In this document: one piece after another, positions 24,462 to 33,344 of the stretch
Layout of the letters: every line of letters begins with the position of its first letter
How positions within the stretch are numbered: the first letter of the stretch is position 1
Source: BS750m-G69 sp964441235
GTDB lineage: Bacteria; Fidelibacterota; UBA2242
Assembly: GCA_964441235.1 (NCBI GenBank)
Contig: CAYTUQ010000006.1
Span: forward strand, 1-64,000
Direction of reading: 5' to 3'
DNA: 64,000 bases
Notes under the pieces: generated by a model
Seen by the model: only the letters and a program-made list of their open reading frames with translations
Told to the model about the DNA's origin: nothing
Database searches by the model: none
Translations under genes and position numbers: made by a program

Positions 24462-26276
24462 ATGTCGAAAATAAGAATTCTATCAGAGCAACTTACTAAT
24501 AAAATAGCAGCAGGCGAGGTAGTTCAGCGTCCGGCATCTTTAATAAAAGAATTGGTTGAGAACAGTATTGACGCCGGTTCTACTGAAATTACCGTAGTAA
24601 TAAAAAATGGTGGCAAATCTCTCTGCTATGTAATAGATAATGGCGAGGGGATGTCAAAAGATGACCTTCTTCTGGCTTTTGAGAGATACGCTACGAGCAA
24701 AATTTCTACTGTGGATGATCTTTTGGATATCAGAACTTTAGGTTTTCGAGGTGAGGCATTAGCAAGTATTTCTGCTGTCTCAATAGTTAATGCGATTTCG
24801 ACTCTTCAGGGAGCTGATACAGGATATGAATTAAGAATTGAGGGTGGAAGATTTCGTGATGTAAAACCTCATAGCCCTGAACCCGGTACATCAATCTCAG
24901 TGCGGAATCTTTTTTATAATGTTCCGGCACGAAGGAAATTTCTCAAGAGTAGAGAAGTTGAATTCCGTAATATTGTTGAAATAATGCGTAAGTTTGCCAT
25001 GATCCATCCGGATATTAGATTTACCTTTATTCATAACGAAAAAGAGATATTCAGACTTAGAGCGGAGAATGCAAAGGATCGAATTGAACATTTATTCTCC
25101 TCAGAATATGGAAAAAATTTATTACCGATAGAGAACAAAAGTGAAATATTAAGCGTATCAGGTTTTATCGGGAATTTGAATCTTGTTCGGGCGAGAAGAG
25201 GAGAACAATATTTTTATGTAAATAATCGTTTTGTAACAGACCGGTATATGAATCATGCAATTGTTTCGGGATATTCCGGGCTTCTTTCGCGTGGAGAGTT
25301 TCCTTTTTATTGTATTCATCTTAGTATACCCCCTGAGATGATTGATGTAAATGTTCATCCGACTAAGATGGAGGTGAAATTCCGAAATCAGGGTATGGTA
25401 TATCAGTTTTTAAAGAATTCTGTTGAGGAAAGCATTAAGGAGATTACTCGAGTTATTCCAAATTTGGGAAAGTTTTCACCGAGCAGCTATTATTCACCTC
25501 CGCCTATTCCTAAAATTCAAGGTAAGGTAGATACTCAGGAAGCAATTTCGCCAACGTCCGATTTTCAAGAGAGAGGTAAAAAGAAAGATACCTCTAAACA
25601 AGCCGAAATTCCAATGCACTTTTCACATAAGGTAGATCAAAGAAAATGGACGGATCGAGCCGAACGATTTCGTGATGTTTATAAACCCACGGAAGACGAT
25701 ACTTTTCAAGTAGATGTGCCTTTATATCAAATTCACAATAAGTATATCATTAGCCAGATAAAATCCGGTTTGGTGATTATAGATCAGCATGTAGCACATG
25801 AGCGGGTTCTATATGAGGAAGCGATTGAATCTATGCAAAATGAAAATTGGAAAGCACAGCAGCTGCTTTTCCCGCAGATTCTTGAATTATCGGTCACAGA
25901 TTTTTCAACGCTTCTCGAAATTTTTCCTTTTTTAGAAAAAATAGGGTTCCGTATGAAAGAATTTGGCAAAAATACGATTGCCATTGAAGCAGTTCCCGCT
26001 GGTATGAAATGGGGAAATGAAGGAACCATTATAAAAGAGATACTTGATAGTTATCAGGATTTTGGTACTAAAGAAACCAGCATACAATCTAAAGTTGCCG
26101 CTTCTTTTTCCTGTAAAGCTGCTATAAAATCAGGTGATTCATTAACGGAGGAAGAAATGCGGAATCTGGTTGATAGATTATTTGCTACAAAAAACCCGTA
26201 TTTTTGTCCGCACGGTCGCCCTATCATTATAAACTTAACTATAGAAGAACTTGATAAAAGATTTGAACGTACTTAG
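24462..26276 (+). CDS. mutL: DNA mismatch repair protein MutL (endonuclease type)
   Basis: 604 residues. The N-terminal GHKL ATPase has 'IAAGEVVQRPASLIKELVEN', 'VIDNGEGMSKDD', 'ATSKI' and 'FRGEALASISAV'. A variable linker covers ~340-420. The C-terminal domain carries the endonuclease metal-binding motif 'DQHVAHERVLYE' (the DQHA-x2-E-x4-E type, with Val for the Ala), 'SCKAAIKSGD' and 'CPHGRPIIINL'. It should therefore nick DNA itself, as in bacteria lacking MutH. It acts with MutS, which is not in the window. It directly precedes miaA, a frequent pairing. Confidence 0.96.
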   Translation: MSKIRILSEQLTNKIAAGEVVQRPASLIKELVENSIDAGSTEITVVIKNGGKSLCYVIDNGEGMSKDDLLLAFERYATSKISTVDDLLDIRTLGFRGEALASISAVSIVNAISTLQGADTGYELRIEGGRFRDVKPHSPEPGTSISVRNLFYNVPARRKFLKSREVEFRNIVEIMRKFAMIHPDIRFTFIHNEKEIFRLRAENAKDRIEHLFSSEYGKNLLPIENKSEILSVSGFIGNLNLVRARRGEQYFYVNNRFVTDRYMNHAIVSGYSGLLSRGEFPFYCIHLSIPPEMIDVNVHPTKMEVKFRNQGMVYQFLKNSVEESIKEITRVIPNLGKFSPSSYYSPPPIPKIQGKVDTQEAISPTSDFQERGKKKDTSKQAEIPMHFSHKVDQRKWTDRAERFRDVYKPTEDDTFQVDVPLYQIHNKYIISQIKSGLVIIDQHVAHERVLYEEAIESMQNENWKAQQLLFPQILELSVTDFSTLLEIFPFLEKIGFRMKEFGKNTIAIEAVPAGMKWGNEGTIIKEILDSYQDFGTKETSIQSKVAASFSCKAAIKSGDSLTEEEMRNLVDRLFATKNPYFCPHGRPIIINLTIEELDKRFERT

Positions 26277-26283
26277 GAGTAGG

Positions 26284-26365
26284 CAATTATCAATTATCAA
26301 TTATCAATTATCAATAATCAATAGACAATAATCAATAAACAATCGTCAATAGACAATCATCAATC
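26284..26365. repeat. AT-rich short tandem tract between mutL and miaA
   Basis: A run of ATCAATT- and ACAATCA-type units (CAATTATCAATTATCAATTA, then variants such as CAATAGACAATAATCAATAA) fills the gap and reaches the miaA coding region. It occupies the place where the miaA ribosome binding site and start should be. Confidence 0.8.
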
Positions 26366-26369
26366 TAAA

Positions 26370-27281
26370 ATTCCGTTTATCCTTGGTCCAACTGCTGTTG
26401 GGAAAACAAATACTGCATTAGAATTAGCAAGATTATTAAAAGGTGAAATAATTTCTGTGGATTCACGCCAGGTCTATACAGGGATGGATGTCGGAACTGC
26501 GAAGCCGACTCTTCGGCAGCAAAAGAGAATCCCGCATCATCTTATTGATATTTTGAAGCCGGACGAAGCCATCAGTGCTGGACGTTACCGGAAACTTGCT
26601 CTTGAAGCGGTTGAATCAATATTGGCAAGAGGTAAACGACCGATTTTTGTTGGGGGTTCCGGACTATACGTTAAAGCTGTTCTAAAAGGTATTTTTACTG
26701 AAAGCAAAACTGATGACAGAATCAGGAAGAAAATCAAAGAGGAATTGAAAGAAAAGGGATCTGTCGCTCTGTATAATCGTCTTGTTGACATTGATCCTGA
26801 ATCGGCAGTGAAAATTCACGTCAACGATGTAAAGCGTATTACAAGAGCACTTGAAATCTATGAGATCACTGGAAAAACAGCCACTGAACTTTATAAAAAT
26901 CAAAAAACCAGTCCACCATTTCCTTATCGCATTTTTGTTCTTAATATGGAGCGTGAGAATCTTTATAAGCAAATAGATTCACGTGTGGATAAGATGATTA
27001 GAGACGGTTTAGTTGAAGAAGTAAAATGGCTCTTGAATTCTGGATACAGGCGAGACCTGGATGCATTATTAACTCTCGGCTATCGTGAAGTAGTTGTCTA
27101 TCTGGATGGACAATGCTCAAAAGAAGAAATGATTGAGAATGTCAAGCGAAACACACGTAAATATGCCAAACGTCAACTCACATGGTTCCGAAACCAACTT
27201 GAAGCGACCTGGATAGATGTTACTCCTGGTGCAGCTCCGATGGAAATTGCTAAAAGAATCGCTGGAGAATTAGACGATTAG
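26370..27281 (+). CDS. miaA: tRNA dimethylallyltransferase
   Basis: Adds the dimethylallyl group to A37 of tRNAs reading UNN codons. The P-loop 'LGPTAVGKT' is coded at 26382-26408 and is followed by 'GEIISVDSRQVYTGMDVGTA', 'HHLIDIL', 'FVGGSGLYVKAVLKG' and 'TRKYAKRQLTWFR'. With the N-terminus included it has ~303 residues, normal for MiaA. Between the upstream in-frame TAG (26322-26324) and the P-loop there is no ATG, GTG, TTG or CTG; only ATA, ATC and ATT codons occur, and I placed the start at the ATT at 26370. The first ordinary start (GTG 26457) would delete the P-loop. Function is clear, initiation is not. Confidence 0.85.
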   Translation: MPFILGPTAVGKTNTALELARLLKGEIISVDSRQVYTGMDVGTAKPTLRQQKRIPHHLIDILKPDEAISAGRYRKLALEAVESILARGKRPIFVGGSGLYVKAVLKGIFTESKTDDRIRKKIKEELKEKGSVALYNRLVDIDPESAVKIHVNDVKRITRALEIYEITGKTATELYKNQKTSPPFPYRIFVLNMERENLYKQIDSRVDKMIRDGLVEEVKWLLNSGYRRDLDALLTLGYREVVVYLDGQCSKEEMIENVKRNTRKYAKRQLTWFRNQLEATWIDVTPGAAPMEIAKRIAGELDD

Positions 27282-27429
27282 TCTATTCATTGAGGTAACT
27301 TTGTCTCCTGGATAGATTTCATCTATTAAAAAAACCTTCAAGGTTTCTACGACGGCAAAAGTGTTGCTTTTGTAAATTAGCAGTATTACTTTTAAATAAA
27401 ATTATGGTAAGTCAAGAAATAAAGCGGTG

Positions 27430-27700
27430 TGAACGATTGAAAAAGTTTTAGAAACTGCTTTGAAAGAAGCGGGAATCAATAAAAATGTGGGAATACATTC
27501 TTTGTGTCATTCAATTTTGTAAAAGACATTCCTCCGGGACAACACATTTATTAGAAAGTGGGGGCGATACGGGATATATTCAGGAATTACTTGCTCCATT
27601 AGATAGTGAAAATCTAACGAGGACAAGAAATAAGAATTCGGAAGCAGGTAGATATATACAGTGGAAATGGGATAATATGTCTACCTCATACTCAACCTAA
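27430..27700 (+). pseudogene. Degraded C-terminal part of a tyrosine integrase
   Basis: Remnant of a phage/integron-type integrase catalytic domain. One frame reads 'IEKVLETALKEAGINKNVGI' then 'HSLCHS' and a stop at ~27520; another resumes 'THLLESGGDTGYIQELL'. Together they match the usual HSLRHSFATHLLESG...YIQELLGH core, but the catalytic Arg is Cys, ~24 bp of foreign sequence splits the motif, and the stretch that should hold the second His and the nucleophile Tyr is missing. It is not functional. It sits immediately upstream of the attC-like site at 27695. Confidence 0.8.
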
Positions 27701-27760
27701 CGGAGACCCGTCTAGGGAAGGAAATATATGTCTACTCTTAGATATACACTAACGTTAGGC
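27695..27760 (+). repeat. attC-like recombination site, left
   Basis: Begins ACCTAAC (fits the RYYYAAC core) and ends GTTAGGC (fits GTTRRRY), 66 bp in all, within the known attC size range. The outer arms CCTAACG/CGTTAGG are complementary. The right half (AGATATACACTAACGTTAGG) strongly resembles the right half of the site at 30193-30289. The two sites bracket the unknown gene pair. The inner arms pair only partly, so this one is the weaker of the two. Confidence 0.5.
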
Positions 27761-27902
27761 GACATATTTCCAAGTCTCTTTTGAATAAGGAATGAGTGAA
27801 AAAATTTTCTTTTTTAAAATGAGGGGAAATAAGGAGTTTTCTCCGTTATCGCTACGAAAACGAATTTAAAAAATAAAGAACTTTAAATACAATCAATTTT
27901 AC

Positions 27903-29294
27903 ATGGATAAAATAAGTCAATCATCTATTAAACAAATATATTCAAACTACTTTGATATAATCGATAGTTTCTTTGGGAGTATAAAACATTACTTAGGCGA
28001 AGAGAAAGATAGTCATATAGACTTAGGTATCCATATGGCAAGCTATCCTCTGATTTCTGATTTAATTTTAGATGCAATTGGAGATTTGGATAAAGAAATT
28101 GAAAAGTTTTGGAGTGAAAATGCTAAAAAAGTTTTTGATTATATTAAAACAAAGGAAACATTGAAATGTATTTATTCTGGAGATATATCTCCAGTAATTC
28201 TTGAAGACTTTATAAAAAGAAGTTCTTTGTATGTCGATTCAGTTGTCATTGCTGATCCAATTTATAATTTATCAATTTTTCAAGAACAAATAATTTTAGA
28301 TAAAAAATACTATTTAAACAAACTTATAAGGCATGTTTTTAATATTTTGAAATTAAAAGACTTGGTCTTAGCTGACTCGAAAGAAAATATACTTTTTATA
28401 CTTCCAATCAATTTACAATTGGTAAATTCTGAAGAAAGAAATATCTTGCTTGGTAATGCAAATAATAAATTCTCAGATTATATAAACTCCATTACTAATA
28501 AAAAATTTGCCAATGCTGAGGATTCATTATCATTTTTTGAAAAACTCCAAACAAGCGAAAGTGTTTTTAATAAGATTAAAAATCCGAAGATATTGCCAAA
28601 TATTTTTCAAGATATTAGGTTATTTAGTAGTTTTTTAAACAATTTCGGTGATACAGGAAAATATTCACAATTTGGAAGTAAATCAACAGGTTGGAATTTT
28701 GGTTTATATATTAAATCTCAATTTATTAGAGTTCAAGAACATAGATTTTTTTGCTATAAATTAAAAGCAGAACCTATCTATGATTATGAATTACCTTGGT
28801 TTTTCTTCAATTATGAAATGGGGTGTGGAGGAGTTGATGATGCTATTATCAATTCATTGCAAAAAGAAAAATTCGAGTGGATTACTAAGATTCCAATTTC
28901 TGCAATAAAAATTTTAAGAAGTGAAAATAAGTTGGAATATATGAGGAGTCTTTTAAGAACAAGCGTTACAGACTTAAAAGCTAAAAATGACAAAGATTTG
29001 CTAGAAGTTTCAGAACAAGTTGAAAAAAACTTTAAAGAAGCATTTAAGCAACAAAAATCTGAAATTGAATCACTTGAAAAAGAGGTTTCAGATATAACAA
29101 AAAAAGAAATCCCTATTACAACAGGAGGCTTTTTGGCAGGGTTTGTTCCTTATTTAGGGAATGTCGTTTCCGTAGCCACAGCTGGAAGAGACATTAAAAA
29201 CCTCATTACAAAACGCAGTCAAACCAAAGACCAAATATCTGATAAAGAGGATAGTTTTATAAATTTACTAATGAAATCACATGACAAAAAATAA
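27903..29294 (+). CDS. Unknown protein, first gene of a putative cassette pair (coiled coil plus hydrophobic tail segment)
   Basis: 463 residues, no family recognised. Residues 1-~350 are mixed helical and soluble, with a conserved-looking centre ('SPVILEDFIKRSSLYVDSVV' followed by 'IADPIYN') and a Trp/Tyr-rich patch ('ELPWFFFNYEMGCGG'). Residues ~355-400 are strongly charged and probably a coiled coil ('KNFKEAFKQQKSEIESLEKE'). Residues ~406-428 are a glycine-containing hydrophobic segment ('TTGGFLAGFVPYLGNVVSVA') that could enter a membrane. No signal peptide. No ribosome binding site is obvious before the ATG. Very AT-rich. Its stop lies inside the next gene (14-base overlap), so the products are probably partners. 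Not a transposase, restriction enzyme or known toxin as far as I can tell. Confidence 0.75.
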   Translation: MDKISQSSIKQIYSNYFDIIDSFFGSIKHYLGEEKDSHIDLGIHMASYPLISDLILDAIGDLDKEIEKFWSENAKKVFDYIKTKETLKCIYSGDISPVILEDFIKRSSLYVDSVVIADPIYNLSIFQEQIILDKKYYLNKLIRHVFNILKLKDLVLADSKENILFILPINLQLVNSEERNILLGNANNKFSDYINSITNKKFANAEDSLSFFEKLQTSESVFNKIKNPKILPNIFQDIRLFSSFLNNFGDTGKYSQFGSKSTGWNFGLYIKSQFIRVQEHRFFCYKLKAEPIYDYELPWFFFNYEMGCGGVDDAIINSLQKEKFEWITKIPISAIKILRSENKLEYMRSLLRTSVTDLKAKNDKDLLEVSEQVEKNFKEAFKQQKSEIESLEKEVSDITKKEIPITTGGFLAGFVPYLGNVVSVATAGRDIKNLITKRSQTKDQISDKEDSFINLLMKSHDKK

Positions 29295-30033
29295 AATGGA
29301 AATTGATTTTTTTGGTGATGGGATGAGAATCTTTCTCGATTATATTTCTCGTCAATATAAAAAAAATATTAATTATAAACCTCACCCAATAATCAGAGCT
29401 TTTGAATGTGCATTACATGGAATGGAGAAATGCAAAGATGAGAAATACACAATGGGGGTTTCTCAAGAGGGAACAAAGCAAGATATTTGCCAACCTTATA
29501 TTGTTGTACTCCAGAAAAAGAAAGATGTAATAGAAGTAAAGGAAATTAGAAACATAAAAGTGGATAAGAAACTTCCTACAGATGTTATGATTATTGTTTT
29601 TAGACTACAGATTCAATTAGATAAAATTATTGGCGAAGATGTGAATCCCCAACAAATGGTTGATGCATTAAATACTGTTATTCCAGGCAATAGATTTTAT
29701 GCCCTTGGCGACAGATGGAAAGAAGCAAGGGACTTGTTTCAGAAAAATATGAAGGATGGAAAAATATTTTTACCTGAGGATTTTAAGCATAATGGCATGG
29801 TAGAAGAATTACTCTCAATAAAATATGATACTCCTTGGGAAGATTATAGTAATCGCTTAAGGTCTTTTATTGGAAGCGGAATTATGGAAAAATTAGAAGA
29901 TAAAAATATTCAAGTAATAATAACATCTCCAACAAATAGTAAAATTCAGAAATATAAAGTTTTTGATTCAGCTATTGAATTCATGCTTGGAAAATCTGCG
30001 GATTATTTGAAACCATTTGAAAAGAAAAAATAA
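29281..30033 (+). CDS. Unknown protein, second gene of a putative cassette pair
   Basis: 250 residues, no family recognised and no signal peptide or membrane segment. It is highly charged with an unusual run of conserved-type features: 'IIRAFECALHGMEKC' near 40-55, a beta-rich region with 'QPYIVVLQKKKDVIEVKEIR', 'TDVMIIVFRLQIQLD' and a lysine-rich tail. The start at 29281 lies 14 bases inside the preceding gene, implying coupled translation. The gene is followed by ~160 bp of non-coding sequence and then the second attC-like site. Confidence 0.75.
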   Translation: MTKNKMEIDFFGDGMRIFLDYISRQYKKNINYKPHPIIRAFECALHGMEKCKDEKYTMGVSQEGTKQDICQPYIVVLQKKKDVIEVKEIRNIKVDKKLPTDVMIIVFRLQIQLDKIIGEDVNPQQMVDALNTVIPGNRFYALGDRWKEARDLFQKNMKDGKIFLPEDFKHNGMVEELLSIKYDTPWEDYSNRLRSFIGSGIMEKLEDKNIQVIITSPTNSKIQKYKVFDSAIEFMLGKSADYLKPFEKKK

Positions 30034-30192
30034 GGAGTTTTGGGCTACGGGCATTCACCCCTTTGATTCCCCTCTGCTCTTCGCCCAAAGCAAAAATTTT
30101 TCACTCAAAAATTGAAGAAAAAGAGGCTTGAAAATACGCAAGGGATCGTTGCAATTGATTTTCTTCCGTTATCACTACAGAAAATTACCCTC

Positions 30193-30289
30193 GCCTAACA
30201 CAGTATATCTGGCTCGATCCTGCCGTCACTCGACCCATATTTACCTCCGCTATCGCTACGGTAAACATCAGATATACTAAACGTTATGC
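30193..30289 (+). repeat. attC-like recombination site, right
   Basis: 97 bp from GCCTAAC (RYYYAAC) to GTTATGC, a core form also found in Vibrio cholerae repeats. The arms pair well: TAAC with GTTA and, after a short mismatch, AGTATATCTG (30202-30211) with CAGATATACT (~30269-30278). The central part is an unpaired-looking loop containing a TCCGCTATCGCTACGGTAAA stretch. This imperfect, extrahelical-base-rich palindrome is the typical attC architecture. Confidence 0.6.
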
Positions 30290-30352
30290 GAAATAGAAAT
30301 TTAAAACATATTTATAACCAAGTTGAAATTCAAAATAAAAAGGAGGTAATTC

Positions 30353-30682
30353 ATGGCTTTTAAGGCATTATTTTTAGCACATGCACCTGATGCAGATTAT
30401 GAAAAACATAAAAGTGTTATTGATACAGGGAAGTACAGACTTTTGACATTTGTTGTGAAAACTCAAGACGAAGCATTAAAAGTTTCTAAAAGTATCTATG
30501 ATAAAGAGAGAATAGATGCAATTATACTTTGTCCGGGATTTACACATAGTGATGTATCAGAAATATTTCAGGCATTAGAAGGTAAAGTATCTGTTAATGT
30601 TGCCAGGGGAGATGGGCAAAGCTCTAAGATCGCAATAGAAGTGATGAAGAAAGAGGGCTGGTTCTCAGAAAACAATATTTGA
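30353..30682 (+). CDS. Small conserved protein, DUF6506-like
   Basis: 109 residues with the pattern I associate with DUF6506: 'FKALFLAHAPDADYEKHKSV' at the N-terminus, 'IDAIILCPGFTHSDVSEIFQ' in the middle and 'VSVNVARGDGQSSKIA' near the end, an alpha/beta fold of unknown function. A strong AAAGGAGG ribosome binding site precedes the ATG. It begins ~60 bp after the right attC-like site, the position expected for the first gene of a following cassette, and ends 20 bp before the MATE gene, with which it is probably co-transcribed. Confidence 0.7.
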   Translation: MAFKALFLAHAPDADYEKHKSVIDTGKYRLLTFVVKTQDEALKVSKSIYDKERIDAIILCPGFTHSDVSEIFQALEGKVSVNVARGDGQSSKIAIEVMKKEGWFSENNI

Positions 30683-30702
30683 TTATTGGAAAAGGGGATT
30701 GA

Positions 30703-32073
30703 ATGGCTAAAGAATTTACCGGAGGGGTTAAAACCCTACTCGGCGATCCGAGAAAAGCTGTACTTAAACTTTCTGGCCCGATGATCATAGGAATGTTTGT
30801 CCAGACCCTCTATAATATTGTTGATGGGATTTGGGTGGCCGGTTTAGGATCGGATGCTTTAGCTGCGATTGGCCTATTCTTCCCAATATTTATGGTTATA
30901 ATATCCCTGGCTGCTGGAATCGGGGTTGGCGGCAGTTCGGCAATATCGAGGAAAATCGGAGCCAAGGATAGAAAGATGGCGGGTTCTACTGCGATCCACA
31001 CCATTGTGATTGGTGTCATCATCGGGGTATTATTTAGTAGTGCTATGTTTCCCTTTCTAAAAGAGATATTTACTTCAATCGGGGCTAAAAGGAAAGTTGT
31101 TCAGTTACTTGTCAGCTATGCTCGGGTCCTTGTTGGGGGTGCTGTCATATTAGTCTTTACAAACATCGCCAGTGGTATTCTTCGGGGTGAAGGGGATACC
31201 AAACGGGCCATGTATGCCATGGTCTTTGGATCAGGACTGAATATCATTCTGGATCCCATCTTCATATATAAACTGAAGATGGGTGTTGTTGGGGCTGCCT
31301 GGGCAACTCTAACATCAATATGTGTTGTCTCAGTATTGATGATCTTCTGGCTTTTTATCAAGAAAGATACTTATGTCGATATTGGATTTAAACATTTTAA
31401 ATTTAACAGTAGGATAGTAAAGGATATCCTTAGGGTAGGAATCCCATCTTCCTTTGCCCAGATGTCGATGGCTCTGGCGATGTTTGTCTTGAACATCATA
31501 ATTGTCAAGGCTGGAGGGACTGATGGTATTGCAGTATTCACAAGCGCCTGGCGGATCATGATGCTTGGTATAGTGCCATTGATAGGGATTGCTATCGGTG
31601 TTACTGCAGTTATAGGAGCAGCCTATGGTGCTAAAAATATTGGTAAACTAAAAACCGGTTATCTCTACGGGATAAGGCTTGGATTTAGTATTGAGCTCGG
31701 AGTCGTTGCCCTAGTTATGATCCTGGCGCACCAGTTCTCTTATCTATTCACTTATTCAAAAGGTGCAGCTCATATATCAGGTGATCTGATTAAAGCACTT
31801 CGGTGGCTGGTATGGTTTCTTCCAAGTGTGCCATTTGGAATGCTGACCTCATCGATGTTTCAGGGTATTGGAAAGGGTGAAAAATCCTTAGCGGTTACCA
31901 TCCTTAGGACAATTATTATGCAGGTATTTTTCAGTTATCTCTTCGGAATCTCGCTAAAATATGGAATTGTTGGTGTATGGTGGGGTATCACGGTAGGCAA
32001 TGTGACGGCAGCCGCAATTTCCTTCGTTTGGGGGATGTTGACGGTTAAGGGGTTGAAGAGACAATTAGGTTAA
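30703..32073 (+). CDS. MATE family efflux transporter
   Basis: 456-residue multidrug/toxin exporter of the MATE (DinF/NorM-like) family, an inner-membrane Na+ or H+ antiporter with 12 predicted helices in two homologous halves. Seen: 'LSGPMIIGMFVQTLYNIVDG' opening helix 1, 'AGIGVGGSSAISRKIGAKD', 'NIASGILRGEGDTKRAM' in the first half and 'GIPSSFAQMSMALAMF' starting the second. The base composition looks richer in G+C than the flanking genes and the codon choice differs, which hints at horizontal acquisition. Substrate unknown. Confidence 0.9.
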   Translation: MAKEFTGGVKTLLGDPRKAVLKLSGPMIIGMFVQTLYNIVDGIWVAGLGSDALAAIGLFFPIFMVIISLAAGIGVGGSSAISRKIGAKDRKMAGSTAIHTIVIGVIIGVLFSSAMFPFLKEIFTSIGAKRKVVQLLVSYARVLVGGAVILVFTNIASGILRGEGDTKRAMYAMVFGSGLNIILDPIFIYKLKMGVVGAAWATLTSICVVSVLMIFWLFIKKDTYVDIGFKHFKFNSRIVKDILRVGIPSSFAQMSMALAMFVLNIIIVKAGGTDGIAVFTSAWRIMMLGIVPLIGIAIGVTAVIGAAYGAKNIGKLKTGYLYGIRLGFSIELGVVALVMILAHQFSYLFTYSKGAAHISGDLIKALRWLVWFLPSVPFGMLTSSMFQGIGKGEKSLAVTILRTIIMQVFFSYLFGISLKYGIVGVWWGITVGNVTAAAISFVWGMLTVKGLKRQLG

Positions 32074-33344
32074 GACATAATACACAGCTAAAATCTCTCC
32101 CACAATTGATGATATTTACGGTGGGAAATCCTGTGCCTCATATTGTTATTGCATTTGAAATTGTGATAGATTGTTCTATCTCAAAGAGATGCCTTTGTCA
32201 TGAATATGACGTTCCTCTGGAACTGGATTAAAGGTGATGTTATTTTTCTATAAACATTCCATCCCTACGGGACTAAATTTCTGGTAAAACCCTTGCCGAT
32301 AACATCCGGCATCTGGTAGATTTGGCTGTAGGAAAATTCGAGTTAAGTGGACCTTGATTGTCTGCTATAATCGTTATTCTACTTAATCTGATTTTTAATT
32401 ACTCAAGTTTCGCATAATCTTCCCATTCAATTTCGTAGACAACCTGCTTAGCGCGTATCATAAATTTATGCTTAATCGCATTAGCAGGTAATAGCCCGTA
32501 CGGGCGGCATGTTTATAGATTATCGAGGTCTCAAACCCCAACTCCGATAGCTCCGAAGGAGCCTCTGTTGAGGGAGTGACATGTAATTGATTAATATGCA
32601 AATACACCAATAACATATCACCCCTGCAGGGTTAAAATGTTTATTTATTCCCATTGCTATAATCATCTTCTCATAGGGATGTCTTTCCAAAGGTTACGTG
32701 CCGTAGGCATTTCTTTGAGATAGGACTCCGGAGAATCCTAAGGATCGACACAATCCTTCGACCCAAAGGGTTTCCTACGGAGGAGTTAATATCAATTTTC
32801 CATGTTTTAATTGTACTTATCATAATATCATATATTTAGCATGTGCAAAACTTGATTTAATTATAGTTCAATAGTAAAATGCACTGTCACTACAAAATGA
32901 GATGATCAATCCAAGGAATTACAACTTTCACAATGGAACAAATAAATCAGAGGAAAACAAATAAAAATTTAATATAATAAACACATTAGTTACTTAAAAG
33001 TTAAATTCTTGTATTTTTGTGCCATAGGAATTCCTTCGGAATAAAGAGTAATTTTTATCGTTCTTGCACAGACGTGTTTTCTGATAAGTCATTGTCAATC
33101 CCTAGATGGGTCTCCGACAAAATGATATAGCAAAGAAATTTTTATTGAATTTACTGAAACTTTTAAATCGTAAATTTTTTGGGAATATTCTTATAAATTT
33201 GAAATTTGAAATTCTGGCTTGTCCAGGTTAGGTATTTGCATAAAAGAAATTTTAAATAGAGCCTTAATTTTTACTTTTTGATTGAATATACTTTTTGTAG
33301 ATTTCATTGTTGCTTGTATTGATTGTATAGTGTTGAAAAAGAAA
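32074..33344. repeat. 1.3-kb gene-free stretch made of short palindromic repeats
   Basis: No credible reading frame on either strand. It holds many small palindromes and their fragments: CCCGTACGGG (32495-32504), GCTCCGAAGGAGC (32550-32562), CCCTGCAGGG (~32622-32631), plus GAAGGAxTCC- and CCTACGG-type fragments around 32695-32780 and 33020-33110. Several resemble the elements at 17.8 and 21.4 kb. The right end is AT-rich and must include the promoter for the 33345 gene, but I see no clear consensus. Confidence 0.65.

Noticed and set aside
27485..27700. 71-codon plus-strand frame as a real small gene
   Set aside because: Its recognisable part is the THLLESG...YIQELL core of a broken integrase in a shifted frame; it begins inside unrelated residues.
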